In this document: one piece after another, positions 26,001 through 38,000 of the stretch
Layout of the letters: each line of letters opens with the position of its first letter
Numbering within the stretch: position 1 is the first letter of the stretch
NCBI GenBank assembly: GCA_002069765.1
Contig: MWBZ01000007.1
Span: 40,291-104,290, forward strand
DNA length: 64,000 bases
Source: a bacterium ADurb.Bin243
GTDB taxonomy: Bacteria > Muiribacteriota > UBA9980
Direction of reading: 5' to 3'
Notes under the pieces: model-generated
Seen by the model: the letters and a program-made list of their open reading frames with translations, nothing else
Database searches by the model: none
Told to the model about the DNA's origin: nothing
Made by a program: the position numbers and the translations under genes

Positions 26001-29000
26001 GTATCGTTGAATTCTTCCAGTATTTTCCGCTTTTCGCCTTCGGGCAGTATATTTATATCCGCTATTTTTTTGTCGGCGTTCGCCGCTATTTCACCCAATA
26101 TGGTCTTAATATGTTCCGACATTCTTATTATAGTTTTTCTGTCGAAGAGCCTGGTCGAATATTCAAGCGCGGCCTCTATGGAGTCTTCGTCTTCGTTCGC
26201 GTCGAGCACTATATCGAACTGGGCCGATTCGCGGACCGTGTCGTAAGAACTGACCTTGAGACCCTTCGGACACTCGAATCCGCTCTTAGTTCCGAAGCTG
26301 AACATTACGTCGAATATAGGATTTCTCGACGGATCCCTTTTCACGTTAAGCGCTTCCACAAGCCTGTCGAACGGAAACTGCTGATTATTAAATGCGTCAA
26401 GAGTATTTTTTCTGACTTCTATCAAAAAATCCCGGAACGTTTTTTGGGCCGCCGGATAATTGCGCATGGGAACGGTGCTCACGAACATGCCGATGACCCT
26501 GTCGAGCTCCGAAACAGTGCGGCCGGAACAGGGCGTCCCTATAACGATATCATCGTTGCCGCTGTATTTATGTAAAAGCAGGTTGAAAGCCGAAAGAAGA
26601 AGCATAAACATGGTGGACCCGGTTTCAAGGCAGAGTTTCTTCAAATTTTGCGTGACCGCTGAATCGATGGTGAAGATCAGCGCATCGCCCTCAGAGCTTT
26701 TCACGGCGGGTCTCGGATAGTCCTGCGGCAGGCTTAAAACCGGAACGTCCGTCTTGAAAACTTCCTTCCAGTAAAGTTCCTGTTTTAACAGCGACTTCTG
26801 GACTTCATCGCTTCTTTCCCATTCGGAGTAATCGCTGTACTGGTATGCCGCGGGCCCCGGATCTTTTCCCTCGTACAAACCAAGAAGCTCGTCGTAAAAA
26901 ATCTCGAGCGATATGCCGTCCATTATGATATGATGAGCGTCCATTATGAATATATGCTTCTTTGCGGAAACTTCCAGAAGCATTATGTTAAACAGCGGAG
27001 GTTTTGAAAGCTCGAAGCTTTTTACGAACTCCTGCATGCAGCTATCGACTTCGCTTTCTTCGGCTTTTTTAAAGATTTTCTTCAATTTAACGGTTTGATT
27101 GATCTTTTGAACGGGCTCGCCGTCTATAACTTCAAAAGAAGTCCTCATAGAGCCGTGCCTTTTAATTAGCTCGTCAATCGCGCGGCTGAGCCTGTTTTTA
27201 TCCAGATCGCCTTCCAGCAAGAGCCCTGAAGTTATATTATACGCGAACTGGTCTTGCTGCATCTTATTTAAAACGTACATTCGTTTTTGCGAATATGAAA
27301 GCGGGTAATATTCTTTTTTAGCGGCAAACGGGATCGCAGCTTCCCGGCCGGCGGACGAAACGCCCTTTTTATTCAAGGCTTCACGCGAAGGCTTGATATT
27401 CAGGTTCAGCCTGGCTATCGTCGGAAATTCAAAAATATCGTTTATAGTTATCTCGAAATCTTTCGATAATTTAGAAACGGCCGCTATGGCCTTTATCGAG
27501 TTTCCGCCGATAAGGAAGAAATTGTCCGAGGCGCCGACTTTTTCGAGCCCCAGAACTTCCTTCCATACCTTCGCTATCTTTATCTCGTTCGGCGTCGAAG
27601 GCTCTATATATTCGGCTTCGGCGCTTTTAAATTCCGGCGACGGCAGGGCCTTTTTATCTATCTTGCCGTTCGGTGTCAGCGGTATTCGCTCAAGCCGCGT
27701 GAAATACGACGGGACCATATATTCCGGGAGCTGTTTAGCTATATGTTTTTTGATCGATTCTATTTCCAAATTTTCATCGCCGCTAACTATATAAGCCGAA
27801 AGATACTTATTGCCCGACGCATCGGTTAAATCTACTACCACCGCGTCTTTTACATTTTCAATCTTGAGTATCTGCTGCTCTATTTCGCCCAATTCTATGC
27901 GATAACCCCTTATTTTAACCTGCTGGTCGATCCTTCCGAGGAATTCGATATCGCCGCTCGTAGTCCATTTGACCAGATCTCCGGTTTTATACATAATCGA
28001 ATTTAGCTCGCATGTTTTAAAAGGATTTTTTATAAACTTCTCCGCCGTCAACTCGGGCCGGTTCAAATAACCGCGAGCCATCTGCGCGCCCGATATGCAC
28101 AGCTCACCGGCAACGCCTATCGGAGCGGGACCGCCGTTTTTATCCAGAACGTAAAGCCATGTGTTTGCGAGCGGCCTGCCTATCGGAATATTGTCGTATA
28201 ATTTATCAACCACGAACGCGGTGGCCGAAATCGTGTATTCCGTCGGGCCGTATTCGTTTACCAGCCTGAATTTTGAAGGCTTATACGATCTGAGCTTATC
28301 GCCGCCCGTAACCAGCGTTTTAAGCGAGCGGTTTTCGGCGCTTTCCATGAACTGCTCGCAGAACTGCGTGGGCAGGTTGGTTATGGTTATATTGTTTTCA
28401 TTGAAATAATCATTGAGCTTTTCAGGCGACAGCCTCAATTCGTCCGCTATTATGTGAAGCGCCGCGCCGCATGTTATAAACGGCGTCATCTCCCATATTG
28501 AAGCGTCGAAACTGAAACCGGAATACGCCGCGGCGTTATCGGCCGAAGTTACGCCGTGGAACTTATTGTGCCATTTGCACAGATTGACGAGGTTTCTGTG
28601 CTCTATCATGACGCCTTTCGGTTTTCCGGTAGAACCGGAAGTATATATGACGTATATAAGGTCGCTCGATTTATTTACATTTTCGAGCTCTGCCGGGCTT
28701 TCGCTCATATAATCGCGCGAATCGAGGTCTATCCATTCGCCCTTGAAATTCTTTACTCTTTCCTTCAGCGCCGAATGTCCGAGAAGCGCTATGGCGCCGC
28801 TATCTTCTAGCATATACATTATCCTGTCGTCGGGATATGACGGGTCTATCGGAAGGTAGGCGCCGCCGGCTTTTATAATGCCGAGCATCGATATTATTAT
28901 GTCCTCGGAACGGTTTATGAGTATCGCGCTCACTGAGCCCGGTTTTATTCCTTTTTTGCGCAAGCACGCAGCCAGCCGGTTGGTTATCTCGTCAAGCTCG

Positions 29001-32000
29001 CGGTACGTATATTTTTTATCCCTGAAAACGAGCGCGGTCTTTTGAGGATGCGCCGCGGCGGCCTCTTTGAACAGATCCTGTATCGTGGCGCCGAAAGGCA
29101 CATCCAGCGCAGTATCGTTGAATTCGACCAGTATTTTCTTCTTTTCGCTTTCGGGCAACAAATCGTATTCATCCGCGGGTTTATTCGCGCCGCTGATGAC
29201 TTCGTCAACCAGTTTTTCAAAATGTCCTGAAATAAGCTCCACGAAAGCGTCTTCATAAACGTCGGCGTTATAATTAAAGCGGACCGCTATCTCTTTCGCC
29301 GGCGCCATTACGACGCTGAAATCGAAACTCACCTGATCGAATCCCGATTCTTCGCGCAGCGAGAAACCTTCGGGCAGCTCTAACTGTTTATCCGAAAAAG
29401 TTTGAAGCGTAAGGAACGTATCGATAAGCTCCGAACGCAGGCTCGACTGCGACTGGATTTCGGCGAGGGGAAGATAAGAATATTTGTCGGCCATAAGGGC
29501 GTTTTGCTGCACTGTTTTTAAAATTTCTTCGAATGTAGCCTTGCCTCCTGCGCTTATGCGCACCGGTATTGTGTTTATAAAAAGCCCTATCATTTCATCT
29601 ATTCCGGGCACATTCGCGCCGCGCCCCGATACGACCACGCCGAAAACGGCGTCGTCGCTATTGTTATATCTCATAAGCATAATGCCCCACATCACCTGAA
29701 GCATTATCCCGAGCGTAACGTTATTTTTTCTCGCTATCGCCTGCAGTTTCAAAACCTTTTCTTCCGCGATAACTATATTCCTGTCGGCGAAATTCGGCGG
29801 ACCCGCGTTTTTTTTCAACCGTTTTTTATTGGGCACGACCGTCGGCGCGTCAAAGCCGGCAAGGTAGCCGCGCCAGTACCGCCTGGATTCGTCTTTATCG
29901 GCGGCTTCGAGCCATTGTATAAAATCCGAGTAGGGCCTGATTTCAGGCTCTTCGATTTTTATGCCTGATTTAATAAAGCAATAATCCGCGAATAAAGACT
30001 TTTCAATTATTCCCATGCTCCATCCGTCCACGATTATATGCATGAAACTGAGTATGACTGCGCTCCGCCCGTCCGATAATTTCAATACGGACGCCCTGAC
30101 AAGCGGCGCTTTAGAAAGGTCGAACCCGCGTTTTCTTTCTTCTTTGGCGACGCGCTGAATTTCGAGCTTTTGCCCTTCGGGCGAAAGGCCGCGGATATCG
30201 TAAAAAGCGACCGGCGTTTCAACTTCTTTTAAAACGACCTGCCGCATTCGCTCCAGCCCGTCGATTACAAAACACGTTCTGAAAACATCATATTTTGAAA
30301 TCATTCTTGAAAAATTATCGGCGAAAAGCGCGTCGTCCATTTCGCCTGTAAATTCATAATTACTCTGCTCGAAATATGCGGCGGAATCCTTGCCGGCGGA
30401 CATATTTAAAAATACCATGCCTTCCTGCATCGGAGCCAGAGGATATATTTTTTCAATATTATCGCCGTAAACGGATTTTATCATATTAAACTCTTCCAGC
30501 ATAAGCGCGGAATCAGCTATATCCGAAGGCGTATATTCGCGAGCGCGCCCGGCGCAATGGCCGGCGATTTTTTTAAGCGCGTCGGCATAACAACCGGCAA
30601 GTTTTGCGACCGTTTCATTTTTATATTGAAATTTATTGTAACCGATTGAAATATTAAGGGCGCCGTTATTTATGATCGTAGTTATAAAAAGCTTAAAGTC
30701 GAGGGCTTCGTCAGGGCCGCAATCTTCTCCGGCGCGAATATCGGCGAGTTCAAAAAAACTGCCGCCGACGCTTTCAACGCTCTTACCGATCCCGATTTCG
30801 CCGAAATAATTGAATTCGATCTCAGGCTTTAATTTTTCAGGCCAGCCGCCTTTCAACTCCGGCGGCGTAAGTTCGTGGATAATTTCATAAGCTATCCCAC
30901 GCTCGGGAATATGGCGCATAAATTCCTTATTTATCTTGATGACATCTGATAAATCGTTAGATTCGGCCGAGAGGACGACGGGATATGTCGAGGTAAACCA
31001 GCCCACCGTGCGCGTTATGTCGGCGCCTATCACTTCTTCGCGGCCGTGGCCTTCCATCGTAACCGCCGTTTTTTTGATCAAGCCGCCGCTCCATTCGTTA
31101 ATAGCTAAAACAAGCCCCGACAGCAGGACTTCGTTTACATTCAACCCGTAGGCTTTCCGGCAGGCTTCAAGCAGGGCCGATGTCGCCGCCGCGTCGACGG
31201 AAATTTCTTCCCTGACAAGATCGGCGTTAACCGAGCTTTCCGGATTAGTTTCATCGGCGGGCAGAGGCTCTATAAGCGTTTCGTCTATTTTTTTCCAGTA
31301 TGAAAATTCTTTTGAAATGGCGCGGCTTTTAGCATACTGAGACAGCTTTTCGGCCCATTGCATAAACGGCGCCGTTCTTTCGGGCAGCTCAGGCTTATTA
31401 CCGGCCGCTATCGATTTATAAGCCGTTTCAAGGTCCCCGGCGATTATATCCCATGAAACGCCGTCGACTACCAGATGATGAACGACCAGCGCTATATAAT
31501 CTCCAATGCCCTTCGCGGGATCGCCTTTAAAAAGGCCTGCCTGCAAAAGCGGGCCCTCGCTCAAATTTATGCCTTCCTGCAGACGCGCGGCCTTAATATG
31601 TATTTCTTCGACCGCTTTATCGTCATCCCCGGCTTCCAAATTGAATGTAATTAAATTAAAAAGCGGGCCTTCGTCTATTTTACGGTTGTACTGCCTTATC
31701 CCGCCTTCATTGAATCCGTAAACCATCCTTAAAGCGTCGTGATGCCTTGCCAGCGCCGCAAGCGCTTCCTTTAAAAACTCCTCATCCACGGGTTTCGCCG
31801 CTTTGAACAAATTTGAATGGTTCCAGTGATGAGGATTTTTTAAATTTTGCGAAAAAAACCAGCGCTGGATGGGCGTAAGCATGGCTTCGCCATGCGCGGG
31901 GCCCAGGCAGGCGGTTTCTTCTATCCGCTCGAGCTGCGAGGCGAGCTGCGCTACCGTAGGGGTCGCAAAAAGCTTTCTGGTCTCGAGCTTGAAATTATAT

Positions 32001-35000
32001 TTTTTAAGGCGCGCGCCGGCCTGGATGGATTTTATGGAATCCCCGCCGAGGCTGAAGAAGTTATCGTTAATGCCGACGCGTTTGGCCCCCAGCACTTCCA
32101 TCCATACCGCGGCCAGTATTTTTTCACGCTCGTTGCGTGGCTCTTCGTATTCTGCACACTCGGCCTGATTACTTATAACCGGCTCCGGCAGGGCTTTTTT
32201 ATCGACTTTTCCGTTCGCCGTAAGCGGGATCGCGTCTAAAAAGACGAACGCCGCCGGTATCATGTAATCCGGCAATATTTGCGACAGCCGCGTTTTTATT
32301 TCGGCTTCGGCGGCGCCGCCGGTTATGTATGCGCATAAATATTTAACGCCGTCAGGGCCGCTCCTGTCTATAACTACGGCGTCCCTGACATTTTCACATT
32401 CTATTATCTGCCGTTCTATTTCGCCGAGCTCTATGCGATAGCCGCGGATTTTGACCTGCTGGTCGATTCGGCCGAGAAATTCGATATTCCCGTCGGCAAG
32501 ATATCTAACCAGATCTCCGGTCTTATAAAGCGTTGAATTCATTTCACACGTGGCGAAAGGGTTTTCAACGAACTTTTCGGCGGTAAGCCCGGGCCTGTTT
32601 AAATAGCCGCGTGCCATCTGGGCGCCGGATATGCAAAGCTCGCCGGGAACGCCCGCCGGAACGAGATTTCCGGCCCTGTCGAGAATATAGAGCCATGTGT
32701 TGGCGAGCGGCTTTCCTATCGGTATGTTTTCATAAAATCCGTCCACATGGAAGACCGTGGCCGAAACCGTATATTCGGTGGGGCCGTATTCGTTTATAAG
32801 GCGGTATCCGCGCGGCCTGAACGAGCGCAGTTTATCGCCGCCCGTAACGAGCGTTTTGAGCGTTTTATTATCGGCGATTTCCATGAACTGCTCGCAAAAC
32901 TGAGTGGGGAAATTAGTAATGGTGATATCGTGCTTCGTAAAGTAATCGTTTATATCGTCGGGCGAGAGCCTTATTTCGTCAGTGATGATGTGAAGCTCAG
33001 CGCCGCAAGTTATGAACGGGAACATTTCCCATATAGACGCGTCGAATCCGAAACCGGAATAAGCCGCCGCATTGTCTTCGTGCGACACTCCGTGGTAATG
33101 GTTGTGCCACGAGCAGAGGTTGACGAGGCTGCGCTGCTCGATCATAACGCCTTTAGGCTGGCCGGTCGAGCCGGAAGTATATATTATATAAGCCAGGTCG
33201 TCGGGCCGGTTCGTGAGTTCTATTTCGGCCGAGCCGGAATACAGGTTTTCATCGCCGAGTTCGAGTATTTCCCCTTCGAACCCCGATACTTTTTCCAGAA
33301 GCGATTTCTGAGTTAAAAGCATCAGCGCGCCGCTGTCTTTAAGCATATACCCAATCCTGTCAGCGGGATAATCCGGATCGATCGGAAGATATGCCGCGCC
33401 GGCTTTCATAACGGCGAGAGCGGCGATCATGATATCCGCCGAACGGCGGACCATTACCGCAATTACTTTATCGCGTGCTGCGCCTTTGCCGCGTAAAATT
33501 CCGGCCAGCGAGCCCGTTTTTTTATCCAGTTCAAAATAACTGTATTTTTCATCGGCGCACACCAGGGCCGTTTTATTTTTATAAGCCGCGGCAGTTTCCG
33601 CGAAAATCTGCGGGACCGTTTTTTCGAAAGGAACGGCGAGAGCGGTGTCGTTTAAATCGCAGAGCAGGAATTTTTTCTCGCCTTCGCTTAATATATCGAT
33701 TTTATCGAGCTTTATTCCTGCGTTTGAAACGGCCGCTTTTAATATATTCACGTAATGCGCCGCCATCCTCTCGATCGTTTCCGGCCTGAAAAGTTTTACG
33801 CAATATTCGATGAGCATTTCGAGTTTTCCGCCTATGAGCTCCGCTTCGAGAGTCAGATCGACCTGCGACACCTTATTTTGAAGCTTCCATGGCTCCATTT
33901 CAAAATCGGCGCAGCTGAAATTGACGTCGCCCGCGTTCTGAAGCACGAACATTGAATCGAACACAGGGTTGCGGCTCGCGTCGCGTTTAACCGCAATTTT
34001 GCCCGCGAGCTCAATAAATTCATAATACTGGTTGTCCATGGCTTCCAGCGCCGTGGCGCGAACCTGGCTTAAAAATTCCGAAAACGCCTGCTCTCCGCGA
34101 GGGCATTCCCTTATAGCCACGGTATTTACGAACATCCCCATTATGCCGGAAAGGTCCGGATGGGCTCGGCCGGCCACCGGAGATCCCACTATTATATCGT
34201 TCTGGCCGGTATAGCGGTAAAGCAGGACATACCAGGCGGCAAGAAGCGCGTGATATAAAGTCGCACCGCCGCGGCCGGCGAGTTTTTGAACGCCGTCCAG
34301 CAGATCTTCGTCTATGGTAAAGTAATATTTTTTCCCTTCAAAACTCTGCTTCGCCGGACGGACGAAATCGGAGGCAAGGTTCAGAACCGGCAATTCCCCT
34401 TCGTATTTTTTCAGCCAGTAGTCCCTCTGTTTTTTATACGCCTCGCTTTCCTTGAAAAGCTTTTCCCAGGAGACATAATCCCTGTATTGAAATTCCGGGG
34501 CCGGAAGGGAACTCCCTTCATAAAGCGCCGCGAGCTCCTCGAAAAATATGCCGGCGGAAGCCCCGTCAAAAATTATATGATGGGCGTCTATTATGAAAAT
34601 ATATTCGCCTTCGGCGTATTTAACGAGCGCGCCCCGTATCAGAGGCGATTTCGCCAGATCGAAACGGCCTATGAATTCATTGGCCGTATCGTTTATAAAA
34701 TCATCGAACCGCTGCGATTTTTTAAAAGAATCGATAGATAATTTTTCTCCGCCGTTCGAATTTTCGGATATTATTGAGCTAATATCCCTTTCGCGGTATT
34801 CAAGATCGAATTTTACCGTTTCATCAACGCTCTGAACGGCGCCGAATTGCGCGTCCTCGCGAAACGACGTGCGAAACGCTTCGTGGCGGGCTATAATGGC
34901 CCTTACGGCCTCTTCGAGCTTTTTAACATCCACTTTTCCCCTGAGCTTATTTACAATCGGAATATTGTAGCTGGTGGAGCTTTCTTCGTCTCTGGCCAGA

Positions 35001-38000
35001 AAATACATCGACATCTGGGAAGCGGAAAGGGGAAATTCCGCGGCCTTTTCCGTGCGCGCCACGGAGGGAATATCGCTATATGCGAGGCCGGATATATGCC
35101 GCGCCAGGCCTTCCACGGTAGGATTATCGAAAATATCGGCAAGCGGGACTTTCACGTTCATAATTTTCTGCATTTTAGACTGCAGCGCGCTCGCTTTGAG
35201 CGAATGCCCGCCCAGGTCGAAGAAATTGTCCTTCGCGCCCACGCGCTTAACGCCGAGAATATCGCGCCACAGGCCGGCCAGCTGTATTTGCGTCCCGCCC
35301 GACGGCTCGACATATTCGGCCGCGGCTTTAATTTCCGGCACGGGAAGCGCACGGCGGTCCACCTTTCCGTTAGGGGTAAGAGGTATGGCTTCAAGCACGG
35401 TGAAATAAGCCGGCACCATGTATTCGGGCAGCTCTTTCAGCAGGGCCTTTTTAACTTCGTCTATATCTATGGCCGAGGCCGCGGCCACTAAATAGGCCGA
35501 AAGGTATTTATTGCCGGCTTCGTCGGAAATATCGTTTACCACGGCGTCTTTTATACTTTCAATTTTTAAAAGCCTCTGTTCTATTTCGCCCAGCTCGATT
35601 CGATAGCCTCTTATTTTAACCTGCTGGTCGATTCGGCCGAGAAATTCGATATTGCCTTCGGCGGTCCATCTGACCAGATCGCCGGTTTTATATAACTTCG
35701 AATTTAATTCGCATGTTTTAAAAGGGTTTTCGATAAACTTTTCACGCGTCAGCTCGGGGCGGTTTAAGTAGCCCCTGGCGATCTGCGCGCCGGAAATCCA
35801 TAATTCGCCGGGAGTTCCGATCGGAACGAGGCCCCCCGATTTATCTACCACATAAAGCCATGTATTTGAGAGCGGCTTGCCTATGGGAATGTTGTCGTAA
35901 TATTTATCGACCGCGAAGACGGTGGCCGAAATCGTGTATTCCGTCGGGCCGTATTCGTTTACCAGCCTGAATTTAGAAGGCTTGTAGGCCCTCAGCTTAT
36001 CGCCGCCGGTAACAAGAGTCTTTAACGAATAATTTTCGGCCGATTCCATGAACTGCTCGCAGAACTGAGTGGGAAGGTTGGTAATGCTCACGCCGTTTTT
36101 ATTGAAATACGCGTTTAATTCGTCCGGCGAAAGCCTGAGTTCGTCGGCTATTATATGAAGCTCGGCGCCGCAGGTTAAAAACGGCGTCATTTCCCAGATG
36201 GAAGCGTCGAAGCTGAACCCGGAATATGCCGCGGAGACGTCGTTCGCGGTGACGCCATGAAAAAGGTTCTGCCATTTGCATAAATTCACGAGATTTCTGT
36301 GCTCGATCATAACGCCTTTAGGCTTGCCGGTAGAGCCGGAAGTATATATTATATATATCAGATCGCTCGATTCATTAATATTTTCAGGCTTGTCCGGGCT
36401 TTCCGCCATATATTCCCGCCCGTCGAGGCTTATCCATTCACCTTTGAATCCGGCCGCCCTTTCGCGCAGGGACGAATGCCCGACGAGCGCCGCCGCGCCG
36501 CTGTCTTCGAGCATATATAATATCCTGTCGTCGGGATAACCGGGATCTATAGGAACATAGCAGCCGCCGGCTTTTATGATCCCGAGCATCGCTATTACTA
36601 TGTCCTCCGAACGCTTCACTATAATGCCGCAAACCGAACCGCGCTTCACGCCTTTTTTTCTGAGGCGGCTGGCGAGCCTGTCGGTAATTTCATCGAGTTC
36701 GCGGTAGGTATATCTTTTGTCCTTGAACACGAGCGCCGTTTTTTCGCCGTAAGCGGCCGCGGTCTGCCTGAAAAGCTCATGTATCGTTTTATCGAGAGGA
36801 AAATTTTCCCGCGTCGCGTTAAAATCTTCAAGTAGTTTCCGCCTTTCGGAATCGGGCAAAATACTTATATTTTTTATCGCGGCTCCAGGGTTCGAAACCG
36901 CCTGCTTTAAAATATGCTCGAGCCTTTTATATAAAAGATCGATTTCTTCTTCGGAAGCGATTTCCGGCCTGTAATTCATTATAATTTCAATTCCGCCGGA
37001 TTTTACGGCTTCGTTCAGGTTTATATTTATCGTAAGAGGCGAGAGGCTTTCCGGAGGCGGATAAAAAAAACTTAATACCGCCGGGTTTTTTACTTCAGGG
37101 ATTTCTACGAGATTTATATCGAGGAGATTTTTAAATTCCTGTTTCCGGTTTTTAAGGTCCTGCGCGAGAACGTTGAACGGATAATCGCCCGGGCCGCTTA
37201 ATATATGACGGACTTCATCTGAAACTTTTTTAGAATATTCAGAAAAACTGATATTTTCATCAATAAAAGACCTGAAAAGTACGGTGCTCACGAGCATCGC
37301 GCAAAGATGTTTTGCCCGGCCGCGTCTCGAGCTGTAAGGAAATCCTATAACCGAATCGTTATTGGCGGATATTTTTGAAAAATATACCGAAACGGCTGAA
37401 AGAAACAAATTAAAGCGCGTGATATGATTGGCGCGGCAGTAATCGTCCAGTTCAGAAGCCCGACTGGCGTTTAAAATAAAGCGTTTTTCAACAGCTTTGC
37501 ATCCGGAGCTTTTCTTTACCGAAGCGGTAAAGCTGTTTTCTTCCGGCGGCGGAGACAGCTTTTTAAGCCAGTAATCGCGGTGCTTAATAAAATCCGCGGA
37601 ACCCATATATTCATTTTCAGCTTTTACGTAATCGGCATAAGAATATTCTACGGGCGGCGGCGGCTCTTTTCCCGACGATATCGCCGAACATAATTTTTCG
37701 ATTTTATCCATAAAAATTACGGCGCTGAATCCGTCGTGTATAAGATGGTGAAATCTGGCAAAAATGCCCGAAAAACCGGTTTTAAATTTAAGTATGGCAA
37801 TATCGAACAATTCGGAGCCGTGTATTTCGAATACTTTTTTATTATTTTCTCCCACCCATTCAATATAATCCGAATCTGTTTCAGAAGTAAATTCAACGGC
37901 TTCGAAGTCATGTTCATAAAATTCTTCGACGTACTGAAGGGCTTCTTCGCCCTGAAGTGAAATTTTAAGCCTTAGCGAATCGTTAGTTTTTATAAAATAA

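Noticed and set aside
25931..26575. Several long plus-strand frames opposite the NRPS
   Set aside because: They recur at the same offset in both A domains because the NRPS repeat is identical, and they have no independent coding features.
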